Positions 1 to 5,756 of a stretch of DNA of 5,756 bases are shown here, piece after piece (the stretch's first letter is position 1; each line of letters starts with the position of its first letter). The translations under genes were made by a program, and so were the position numbers. The notes below the pieces were generated by a model. The model saw nothing but the letters and a program-made list of their open reading frames with translations. It had not been told where the DNA came from and ran no database searches. This DNA is from an uncultured Terrimonas sp. (GTDB lineage: Bacteria; Bacteroidota; Bacteroidia; Chitinophagales; Chitinophagaceae). The stretch is from contig CAMPJQ010000204.1 in assembly GCA_946886925.1 (NCBI GenBank), positions 1 through 5,756 of the forward strand, in the 5' to 3' direction.

Positions 1-478
1 TAATGCCAACACCTGCACCAAGCGCAGGGTTATTTAAACATTTTATACAATTCTGCAAGCGGTCGTATTTTGTTTTTATAAGATCAACCTGCATATAAAA
101 ATCCCTGATCATACAATACAAGGTTTTAACAGCCTTCACCGCCAAGCCTGTATTGGTACTTACTTTATCAACCTGGGTTAGCAGCATTTCCAGTTGATCA
201 CAGATCTTTCTGGCCAAATCGTTGGCCTTAGTCAGCTCATCATACCATATTTTTAATTTATCCCTCCGGTCTGCAATGACCGCCAGTTCATCCTTTAACT
301 GTTTGGCTTTCTCTTCCGATGCACTGTATTTTGTTTTCACCACTTTTAGTTCATCCTGCCAGGTATCATAGCAGCAATCGCAGCCCCGCGGGTCATCAGG
401 ATCTTCCTTATCACAGCATTCTTTGATCTTTGCATCCCAGGTATCCGCTAATTTCTGATAAGTATGTTGCGTAAGCAT
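1..478 (-). CDS. Partial cysteine-containing helical protein of the injection-system cluster (C-terminus beyond window)
   Basis: I do not recognise this protein. The frame opens at ATG 478 and stays open for 159 codons to the window edge, so the C-terminus is missing. It starts MLTQHTYQKLADTWDAKIKE. Residues 21-36 hold five cysteines (CC at 21-22, then CDCC at 33-36) around an acidic Asp/Pro stretch. Residues about 40-145 are rich in Lys, Glu, Leu and Asp with almost no Pro or Gly, which suggests long helices or a coiled coil. More Cys lie at 93, 122, 144 and 147, the last two as CIKC. No signal peptide or membrane segment is visible, so a cytoplasmic or particle-bound protein is likely. It follows the larger cysteine-rich gene by 40 bases on the same strand with no terminator between, so it probably belongs to the sheath operon. 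No Shine-Dalgarno site precedes the start, as is usual in Bacteroidota. It could be a structural accessory or metal-binding protein; this is inference. Confidence 0.8.
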   Translation of the reverse strand, partial: MLTQHTYQKLADTWDAKIKECCDKEDPDDPRGCDCCYDTWQDELKVVKTKYSASEEKAKQLKDELAVIADRRDKLKIWYDELTKANDLARKICDQLEMLLTQVDKVSTNTGLAVKAVKTLYCMIRDFYMQVDLIKTKYDRLQNCIKCLNNPALGAGVGI

Positions 479-518
479 AATAATTGATTTAATTGGTTAT
501 CGAATAATTCATCTGCTG

Positions 519-1577
519 TCAACCGGCAGTGGTTTCATCATTACATCCGCTGTCATTGCAAAAGGTTTCCTTCACTTCGTCGCATATATCACAAATTTCT
601 TCTTTGCATTTTTCCAGGCGGGGTTTACAATTATCATCTTCTGTAACACAATCACATTTAGGACAACAAATAAATTTAGTAGTACACATCAACCCTTCAA
701 AATCACTCCTCTTATTGTACAGTCCGTTAGCAGATCTGGCAGCTTCCTGAACGGCTTTTATCAGGTCTTCCTGTATTTTTTTCAAAGCACTTTCCCTTAA
801 TTTCATAGTATCCTGGATGTGCTTTTCAAAAGTTTTTGAATCATCCGAAAGTGTTTTCTGCAGTGGATCCAGCGTACCCAGGTTGGAAAACACCTGGATG
901 CCGATCACATCTGAAGAGGCTTTGAAAAGATAATCCACATCAAACCCAAGGGCTTTGGGCATACAGATCAATTCATCCAGCACATCTTTGGCATCGCTGC
1001 ATTCATCGGGCCTGTTGTCTGTTGATGGCTTTGCATCGCAATTGCTTTGCTGCTCACCGGTTAAAATGGTCATTTGCGTACAATTGCAACTATCATTTTT
1101 GCAATCTTCCAGTTTGCCTGCCGCTGTGCGCAGGTCGCCTAATTTTGTTTTTACATCTTTTACGGCTTTGAAAATATTCTTCAGGCTGGTAGAAAGTTCA
1201 TTGCCCCACTTAATATAGCTGCTAACATTTTCTTTCATCAGTTCGTTGGACTGAAGCAGTGCGGCGCCTACGCATATTTCGGTATTGCGGTAACGGCGGT
1301 AATTATCCTCCGTCCACACAAACATGCATTTCTTTCGTTCATATAAAGTAGTTTGCCCGTAGTAATTGGTTTCATATGTAGTAACCTCTCCTGCTGTTGT
1401 GTATAATTCGTTGCAGTATTTTTTCCTTTCGGTGCTGATTGACTTTTGAGTGGCGGTATCGTTCTCTTCGCAATTGCCGCAGTCATCGTCCTGCTGCCTG
1501 TAACCTTTTTTGGAAGATGATATGATTGACATGTTGAATGATTTTAAGAGTAAAGAATCATGTTGTGTGTGAAACAT
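519..1577 (-). CDS. Cysteine-rich protein of unknown function directly downstream of the tail sheath gene
   Basis: No family is recognised. From ATG 1577 the protein has 352 residues and 22 cysteines. Eleven of these fall in the last 55 residues (298-345), including CCPKCDC at 304-310, Cys324, CDIC at 329-332, and Cys340/345. Smaller groups lie at 33/36 (CGNC) and 159-166 (CKNDSCNC). Between them, about 110-158 and 240-290 look helical and Lys/Glu-rich. There is no signal peptide or membrane segment, so a disulfide-stabilised secreted protein is less likely than metal binding or a reduced cytoplasmic protein. ATG 1577 overlaps the sheath stop (TAATG), which favours coupling. ATG 1532 (residue 16, MSIISSSKKGYRQQ) is a credible alternative, because the first 15 residues look like translated spacer; that would give 337 residues. 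The position after the sheath and before another Cys-bearing helical gene suggests a part or accessory of the injection machine. The reading frame is secure; the function is not. Confidence 0.85.
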   Translation of the reverse strand: MFHTQHDSLLLKSFNMSIISSSKKGYRQQDDDCGNCEENDTATQKSISTERKKYCNELYTTAGEVTTYETNYYGQTTLYERKKCMFVWTEDNYRRYRNTEICVGAALLQSNELMKENVSSYIKWGNELSTSLKNIFKAVKDVKTKLGDLRTAAGKLEDCKNDSCNCTQMTILTGEQQSNCDAKPSTDNRPDECSDAKDVLDELICMPKALGFDVDYLFKASSDVIGIQVFSNLGTLDPLQKTLSDDSKTFEKHIQDTMKLRESALKKIQEDLIKAVQEAARSANGLYNKRSDFEGLMCTTKFICCPKCDCVTEDDNCKPRLEKCKEEICDICDEVKETFCNDSGCNDETTAG

Positions 1578-2971
1578 TATTCCTGGAGCATTTTATGCAT
1601 GAAACGCAGGATAATGAATTCGGCCGGACGAACTACTGCCATACCTATTTCTACGATCATGCGCCCTTCCCATATATCTAATTCCGTCATGGTTTCACCC
1701 AGCCCTACTTTCACAAAATAGGCCTCACGGGTGGTGGTGCCCATCAGCGCCCCGGCCTTCCATTGCTGAGTGAGATAATTTTCGATCATGGATTTTACGC
1801 GGATCCAGGTATTGCGATCATTGGGTTCAAATACAAATCGCTCAGAAGCATTTTTGGTAGATTCCTCAACCATATTAAAAAACCTCCTTACGGAAATATA
1901 GCGCCACTCATTGTCGTTACCCGCTAAGGTTCTTGCTCCCCAAATAATGGCGGGGCCTCTTCCGGCAAAACTCCGGATAACATTTATGGATTTCCCCGCC
2001 AGCGTATCTACGTTTAACCCTTCCTGTTGTTTGTGCGTTACCAATATTTCGGGGCGGATAGCAAAATCAATACCTACATTGGCCGGAGCTTTCCAAACGC
2101 CTCTTGTATTATCCACTTCGGCATATTTTCCAACTACGGCGGCAGAAGCGGGCATCAGCATTTCAATATCACTCACAGCGCCTTTGGCCATAAAATAATA
2201 AGCATTGTTTTTTGCTTTTAATTCGGTAAGCGTTCCACTCAAAGAAGCATCGCCTACACCAACAATGGTTACGGCATTTTCGTCGTCGTACTGGTAATCA
2301 AGTCTTGTATAAATGCGGGGATAATAAACGGCTGCGTATTTTAATGTATCAATGGTGCCAAAATCAAAATCGCGGAGCACCTGTATATTGTCAACAGTAG
2401 TATCGGGGTCCATCCATACATCCAAAACGGCAAAGCGGTCTTTCAATTCCGCACATTGATCCATGGCTTCCTTATATAAAGCATAGTAATTGCCGGCGCT
2501 GGTCATATTTAAGCCATCGGGGAACAACAATAATGTAGCCTCGTTTACCTTTTCAATTTCATCCAATCCGCCCTGCAGCGTTGCCTGGTCAACTACACCG
2601 CCTCCGCTATAGTCGCCTACTGAAACGATATAACAAGGACCACCTCCGTTAATAAAAAACAATTGAAGGGAATAATACATCAGGTACGGCGATGGGGCAG
2701 TTACCTTACCCTGCACATCAATCCGACCTCCCTGGGTAGTGTCTATCGTTATAGTGATCGTTGTTTCGGGCAAAGGGCCTCCAAAAAACTGCTCATATTC
2801 CAGCATAGAGGTAATTCGTTTGGGGATATTGGTCAGATCGGCAGGTTCTTTTAACTGTGCCTTTTGTGTGTACCCTATAAAAGCGGGAATTGCCGTTTCA
2901 ACCGATGCAATGGAAGGAGGGAGTTTTGGAATTTCTTCAATATAAACTCCGGGGGTTTTGTATTCTGGCAT
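1577..2971 (-). CDS. Contractile tail sheath protein (phage sheath / Pvc2-like)
   Basis: This 464-residue protein forms the contractile sheath that surrounds the inner tube of phage-tail-like injection machines and shortens to drive the tube into a target. The N-terminus has the classic PGVYIEEI start (residues 7-14) followed by a TAIPAFIGYT segment (26-35). The middle has GGGPCYIVSVGDY (109-121). The C-terminal half carries typical sheath signatures: MPASAAVVGKY (273-283), DNTRGVWKAPAN (287-298), GRGPAIIWGARTLAG (337-351), EWRYISVRRFF (355-365) and RPAEFIILRF at the end (448-457). These match the Phage_sheath_1 and Phage_sheath_1C families as I know them. Residues about 64-95 form a Thr-rich stretch that could be a surface loop. 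ATG 2971 is the start because the conserved PGVY motif follows at once. It lies 54 bases after the 448-residue gene and its stop overlaps the next ATG. Only one sheath gene is visible, though many such clusters carry two or three. The identification is firm; which class of machine is inferred from the neighbouring DUF4255 gene. Confidence 0.96.
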   Translation of the reverse strand: MPEYKTPGVYIEEIPKLPPSIASVETAIPAFIGYTQKAQLKEPADLTNIPKRITSMLEYEQFFGGPLPETTITITIDTTQGGRIDVQGKVTAPSPYLMYYSLQLFFINGGGPCYIVSVGDYSGGGVVDQATLQGGLDEIEKVNEATLLLFPDGLNMTSAGNYYALYKEAMDQCAELKDRFAVLDVWMDPDTTVDNIQVLRDFDFGTIDTLKYAAVYYPRIYTRLDYQYDDENAVTIVGVGDASLSGTLTELKAKNNAYYFMAKGAVSDIEMLMPASAAVVGKYAEVDNTRGVWKAPANVGIDFAIRPEILVTHKQQEGLNVDTLAGKSINVIRSFAGRGPAIIWGARTLAGNDNEWRYISVRRFFNMVEESTKNASERFVFEPNDRNTWIRVKSMIENYLTQQWKAGALMGTTTREAYFVKVGLGETMTELDIWEGRMIVEIGMAVVRPAEFIILRFMHKMLQE

Positions 2972-3025
2972 ATGAAAAGGTTTTTATGTTTATAAATCGT
3001 TTTCGAAAATCAGGCTTGCACATTA

Positions 3026-4372
3026 TTATGGCAACAGCGGAAACAGGACGGACTCTGCAACCAAAATATCTATGTATTGTTTACCATTTTCTGTTTTTAC
3101 CAATTCAAAAGGGAGCGGGTTGGGCAGGTAATACGGAGTAGTATCAGGTTTTTTCAATAAAAAAGGGGTAAAACTTAATGAGCGGGGCAGAAGAGAAACT
3201 AAATTATCGTTTTGCGGAAACAGGAAATCGGGATGCTCGTTTTTCAGCTTTTTCTTTTTGTCATGGATATATCGCCAGAAAGAAAGCCGGCTCTTCATTC
3301 TTATTTCAAAAACAGGAGCGGGCACAAGGCTGCTGTCTGCCATTTTTCGGGTAAGTAAATAACCGTTGTTATCTAATAAATTAAAGGCCGGATCTGTTAC
3401 TTTCGTCTTTATATTAACCAGTCCGCAGCTTTCCCGCAAACTATGGGCATCATTAAAAAACAGGAAACGGTTGATTTTTGTATCTCCATTGCTGTCTGTT
3501 ACCTCAAGGGTATAAAAAATATTTTCATCCGCCGGAAAAGCAGGAATTGTGGCAACATCTCCCCTGCTAAAATCAAGTATAATTTTTCCGAGAGGCGCAG
3601 CACTTTCAAATGAAACTATTTTTTTTTCTGTACCATATTCATCTCTTGAAAGCACAACAGCATTACCATCTTTATCTTTTAATACTACCTCAGCACTGGT
3701 TATATTATCGGCAATGTTAAAAGCATAAGAAAACCGGAGCGGTAGCAGTATTCTGTCATTTTCACTTACAAAATGAGCACCGCTTACTTGTAACCATTGT
3801 CCGTTTCCATCTTTATCGGAGTAGAACGAACGGATATCGCCTGGACCAAATAAAGCCTGTTCGCCCTGCTCATATACAAGCGTTGCATCAAAGGGAGAAA
3901 TGTTATTGGACAATACAGGATAAGGCTTGGAGCCGGTAACATTTTCATTAGAAAAATAATAAACCGCATTCGTTAGTCTTTGCATTTTAGCGTTGGTATA
4001 TGCATCCCAGGCAGCATCTTTTCTGATAATTAAAAAAGAAATATTCAATGCACCGGGTAATGGAATTTTGGGTGGATAAACCACCGTTCCATCAGGGAGT
4101 GTTTGTTTTTGTACTTCAACCGCTACCTTACAACCGGCATAAGAAGGAAGCAGTTTTAAGTGATAATCCGCAAATGTTTTACGTACGCTGTCAGGCAGCT
4201 CAAAGCGCAGTTCGCTGTTAATATCCCTGTCGCCCCGTTTAAAACGGTTAAATAAAAAGTTGATCCGGTCGGTTTGTGCCGCCAGGTCAAATACCGTTTG
4301 TCCATCGGGTTGGGTAAGGTAAAACTCGTGGAGCAGCTTCACTTCAAATAATATTTTATATATAACTGCCAT
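3026..4372 (-). CDS. Unrecognised 448-residue protein between cap and sheath genes
   Basis: I cannot assign a family. A frame can be opened at TTG 4375, but ATG 4372 is preferred: it overlaps the cap gene stop as TGATG, a common coupling arrangement, and gives MAVIYKILFEVKLLHEFYLT. The protein has no signal peptide or membrane segment and only two cysteines (81, 316). The first 115 residues contain an Asp/Arg-rich patch (RFKRGDRDINSE, 43-54) and LPDG/PLPG turns. Residues about 200-310 alternate short hydrophobic strands with polar turns (KDKDGNAVVLS, TLEVTDSNGDTK), suggesting beta-sandwich-like folds. A basic aromatic segment, FEIRMKSRLSFWRYIHDKKKK, spans 355-375. The end is Pro-rich (YLPNPLPFEL, then LFPLLP). 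I believe proteins of this general size occur between DUF4255 and sheath genes in Bacteroidota injection clusters, but this is memory, not a search. A structural or assembly role is inferred only from position. An A9 run lies within codons 249-252. Confidence 0.88.
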   Translation of the reverse strand: MAVIYKILFEVKLLHEFYLTQPDGQTVFDLAAQTDRINFLFNRFKRGDRDINSELRFELPDSVRKTFADYHLKLLPSYAGCKVAVEVQKQTLPDGTVVYPPKIPLPGALNISFLIIRKDAAWDAYTNAKMQRLTNAVYYFSNENVTGSKPYPVLSNNISPFDATLVYEQGEQALFGPGDIRSFYSDKDGNGQWLQVSGAHFVSENDRILLPLRFSYAFNIADNITSAEVVLKDKDGNAVVLSRDEYGTEKKIVSFESAAPLGKIILDFSRGDVATIPAFPADENIFYTLEVTDSNGDTKINRFLFFNDAHSLRESCGLVNIKTKVTDPAFNLLDNNGYLLTRKMADSSLVPAPVFEIRMKSRLSFWRYIHDKKKKLKNEHPDFLFPQNDNLVSLLPRSLSFTPFLLKKPDTTPYYLPNPLPFELVKTENGKQYIDILVAESVLFPLLP

Positions 4373-5001
4373 CAATAGCCGATTGGCATTTTTGTAAGAT
4401 TGGTTTCGATTTCTTCGATCAATGGCACTTCTCTCAGCACTTTGCGTTCGGTAATGGCTATAAGCCGGAGCTTATACAACACAAAAGGCATCTGCTTACC
4501 GCCCAGCGTGCCCCATAAATGATTAACCTGTTCAAAACTTAGTGTATACATTTCGTGGCGGATAGTGAGTTGCAGGAGGTCCTCACTGGTAAAGGACGAT
4601 ATGCCTCCCGAAACAGAACCGCCTGCAGAAAAAGCGTTTTTACTCTGGAAAAAAGAGATGACCAATGACAGCCTTTCCAGCGCGTCTGTGTAACTATTGT
4701 TGTCGGCCGATTTGTTGCATGCTGTAATAAGCAAATAAAGATTCAGAAAAACCGGTGGATTTTCATACAGGGCAGGATTGGTAAATTCCTTTTTAACGAA
4801 TGGAGCGTTCTTTAGTGTACTTTCTTCTTCAATGTTCACCAGTGTAAAAACAATCTTATCATCTAAGTTCACGCCACTGGTGGCGGATTCAAAAAGTCCG
4901 ATATTTTCTATTACCACTATATCTTCGGCAGTGGCATAACCATGTGAGGACAGATAAGTTACCAATTCCCGGCGCAATAGACCAAGTGCTTCGTGTATCA
5001 T
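4372..5001 (-). CDS. DUF4255 / Pvc16-type tail cap (terminator) protein
   Basis: This 209-residue protein resembles the DUF4255 (Pvc16 N-terminal) family. In characterised extracellular contractile injection systems its members cap the far end of the sheath-tube trunk and set where polymerisation ends. Family-like features are the N-terminal helix MIHEALGLLRRELVTYL (1-17), the central KIVFTLVNIEEESTLKN segment (49-65), PPVFLNLYLLITA (81-93), a LERLSLVISFFQSKNAF segment (108-124), and HLWGTLGGKQMPFVLYKLRLIAI (160-182). About 200 residues is a normal length for short DUF4255 proteins, so there is no sign of truncation. It is the first gene of the minus-strand series, with no coding sequence in the 506 bases before it. 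Its TGA overlaps the next ATG. DUF4255 is not a component of canonical T6SS and so favours an eCIS reading. The family call is strong. The cap role comes from PVC, Afp and AlgoCIS work and is inferred here. Confidence 0.92.
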   Translation of the reverse strand: MIHEALGLLRRELVTYLSSHGYATAEDIVVIENIGLFESATSGVNLDDKIVFTLVNIEEESTLKNAPFVKKEFTNPALYENPPVFLNLYLLITACNKSADNNSYTDALERLSLVISFFQSKNAFSAGGSVSGGISSFTSEDLLQLTIRHEMYTLSFEQVNHLWGTLGGKQMPFVLYKLRLIAITERKVLREVPLIEEIETNLTKMPIGY

Positions 5002-5067
5002 ACCCGATGCGTTTCAGTGGTGAAGAATGCGACCATTATCATAGCACGAAAAAATTGCAGGTGTCCA

Positions 5068-5082
5068 CCAGCAAATTCCTGG
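5068..5082. promoter_or_regulatory. 15-bp near-palindrome upstream of the cap gene, possible operator
   Basis: The sequence CCAGCAAATTCCTGG is an inverted repeat about a central base, with one mismatched pair (bases 5 and 11). It lies 67-81 bases before the cap gene ATG, a reasonable place for a dimeric regulator to bind. Only the symmetry is seen. A regulatory role is inference, and a chance palindrome of this quality is possible in 500 bases. Confidence 0.25.
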
Positions 5083-5299
5083 AATTCACTTTTCCCATGA
5101 TGTGATATGGATATTGTTACCAGATTAAAACAAGAAGGAGTGCGGAAGTTTGTTTTCGGTATGCGGAATGTGTTTCCGGGCTAAGGTAAACAGTTTCTAT
5201 AATGAATGCAATAACCTTTTTGTGGTATTTTTGTTAACGCATGTTCTTTTATATTATTAGAATTGCTGTTCTGCAAGGTCTATGCATTTTATTTTCTAA

Positions 5300-5472
5300 C
5301 ACATAGGTTTTTTCTTTTCCACTGTGTTCGGTTTCTTTTCTTATCACACAGGATCATAGGCACATAGGTTTTTCCTTTTACGGTGTCTCTATATTTCCAT
5401 CTGTCATGTGTTCGTTTTCCTTTCTTATTACATAGGAGCATAGGCACATAGGAGCACATAGGTTTCCTCTTC
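5300..5472. repeat. Nested intergenic repeat: 8-bp CATAGG-type tandem units inside an 84-bp direct repeat
   Basis: CATAGG occurs seven times: starting at 5302, 5355, 5363, 5431, 5439, 5447 and 5457, plus a CACAGG variant at 5347. Within each group the units step by 8 bases (5347, 5355, 5363 and 5431, 5439, 5447). The two groups are exactly 84 bases apart, as are the TGTGTTCG motifs before them (5323 and 5407), giving imperfect copies near 5321-5379 and 5405-5472. A partial third copy, ACATAGGTTTTTTCTTTTCC, is at 5301-5320. On the minus strand the core reads CCTATGTGCCTATG. Its design resembles the dispersed intergenic repeats built on CACAGAGG-like units that occur in many bacterial genomes. 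That comparison is from memory, and the function is unknown. Confidence 0.8.
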
Positions 5473-5507
5473 TACTGCTTTCTATGAGGTGTATATGTTT
5501 TGTATTG

Positions 5508-5678
5508 TTACTGATTAATAGCGCCGGTGTCTGTTTTGGGATAAACCGTATCGGCAGGTGCAATGGAATCGGTACTATTGTTATTTTCCATACTATCCGC
5601 AGTTCCTGTATCGGTAGAGGGACTATTGCAGGCCCAAAATAAGAGACAGGTGAGAAAGATCAATAATAAACTTTTCAT
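5508..5678 (-). CDS. Small predicted lipoprotein, 56 residues
   Basis: ATG 5678 opens a 56-residue frame ending at TAA 5508. It begins MKSLLLIFLTCLLFWACNS: one basic residue, a hydrophobic stretch (4-15), then Ala16-Cys17, which fits signal peptidase II processing with Cys17 as the lipidated residue. The lipobox (F-W-A-C) is loose, as often in Bacteroidota; Cys11 is a poorer candidate. The mature part, about 40 residues, is rich in Asp, Thr, Ser and Asn with no further Cys, and so is probably a disordered, acidic, membrane-anchored peptide. A second in-frame ATG at 5684 would add two residues (MF). The spacer before it (5685-5756) shows no clear promoter. It is separated from the injection cluster by 506 bases with repeats, so co-transcription is unlikely. 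The protein-like composition and signal peptide support a real gene, but no family is recognised. Confidence 0.65.
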   Translation of the reverse strand: MKSLLLIFLTCLLFWACNSPSTDTGTADSMENNNSTDSIAPADTVYPKTDTGAINQ

Positions 5679-5756
5679 AAACATTGTTTTAAAGTTTAAA
5701 AACTAAATTCCTCAATAATATTGCCAGCTATGACAATGGGCATAACTACTGTATGA

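Larger units (their letters stand above)
5002..5507. other. Non-coding spacer between the injection cluster and the lipoprotein gene
   Basis: These 506 bases hold no convincing gene. The part next to the cap gene (5002-5299) probably contains the cluster promoter on the minus strand. I could not find a Bacteroidota-type -7 element (TAnnTTTG) with a correctly spaced -33 TTG on that strand. A near-palindrome sits at 5068-5082. The part from 5300 to 5472 is a nested repeat block described separately. Only very short reading frames occur, of 19 and 25 residues. No strong hairpin followed by a T-run was seen on either strand, so the terminator of the lipoprotein gene remains unplaced. Confidence 0.7.

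Noticed and set aside
1268..1486. Minus-strand frame of 72 codons inside the large cysteine-rich gene
   Set aside because: It is an out-of-frame overlap of a longer, better supported gene.
1911..2198. Plus-strand frame of 95 codons opposite the sheath gene, and other plus-strand frames at 529-750, 955-1218, 2027-2221, 2663-2854, 2739-2945 and 2890-3141
   Set aside because: All lie antisense to well-supported genes, show no motifs, and have the composition of shadow frames.
3784..3969. Minus-strand frame of 61 codons inside the 448-residue gene
   Set aside because: It is an out-of-frame overlap with no protein-like motif of its own.
4373..4375. TTG as start of the 448-residue protein
   Set aside because: The next codon is ATG, overlapping the cap gene stop as TGATG; this is the more usual arrangement.
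5039..5098. Minus-strand mini frame MGKVNSRNLLVDTCNFFVL just before the cap gene
   Set aside because: Nineteen codons with no run of regulatory codons or attenuator hairpin; a leader peptide role cannot be supported.
5107..5184. Plus-strand mini frame MDIVTRLKQEGVRKFVFGMR (25 residues)
   Set aside because: It has a plausible composition but is too short to support, has no clear ribosome site, and may be chance.
5226..5233. TATTTTTG, a match to the Bacteroidota -7 element on the plus strand
   Set aside because: There is no correctly spaced -33 TTG, and no plus-strand gene follows.
5244..5280. TTGCAG-N17-TATAAA on the minus strand, resembling an E. coli-type promoter
   Set aside because: It lies about 240 bases before the cap gene, and Bacteroidota do not generally use this consensus; AT-rich DNA gives such matches by chance.
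5378..5563. Minus-strand frame of 61 codons (MHLPIRFIPKQTP...)
   Set aside because: It reads through the CATAGG repeat (giving LCAPMCLCSYV-type residues) and overlaps the lipoprotein gene in another frame. Repeat-derived frames of this kind are usually spurious.

Overview
The window looks like chromosomal DNA from a Bacteroidota bacterium, most plausibly Chitinophagaceae. The reasons are the AT-leaning codon use, the near absence of Shine-Dalgarno sites, the style of the phage-tail-like proteins, and a short Asp/Thr/Ser-rich lipoprotein of a kind common in that group. This placement is inference; there is no rRNA or other phylogenetic marker here.

From about 5001 down to position 1, everything reads on the minus strand as one tight gene series: a DUF4255/Pvc16-type cap protein (5001-4372), an unrecognised 448-residue protein (4372-3026), a contractile tail sheath protein (2971-1577), a very cysteine-rich protein (start 1577 or 1532, end 519), and a second cysteine-bearing, largely helical protein that starts at 478 and runs off the left edge. 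Two junctions are one-base stop/start overlaps (TGATG and TAATG). The other two gaps are 54 and 40 bases with no visible terminator, so this is probably one transcript that continues past position 1. A DUF4255 cap plus a sheath points to an extracellular contractile injection system (eCIS; PVC/Afp/AlgoCIS-like) rather than a head-bearing phage or a canonical T6SS. Tube, baseplate, spike, tape measure and AAA+ ATPase are not in the window and would be expected beyond the left edge.

The right end is different. Between 5002 and 5507 lies non-coding DNA with a near-palindrome at 5068-5082 and a nested repeat block at 5300-5472 (8-bp CATAGG-type tandem units inside an 84-bp direct repeat). Further right, a small lipoprotein gene (5678-5508, minus strand) precedes the cluster and appears to be a separate unit.

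The least explained parts are the two cysteine-rich proteins after the sheath and the 448-residue protein between cap and sheath. All three sit where structural or accessory parts of the injection machine would be expected, yet show no domain I can name.
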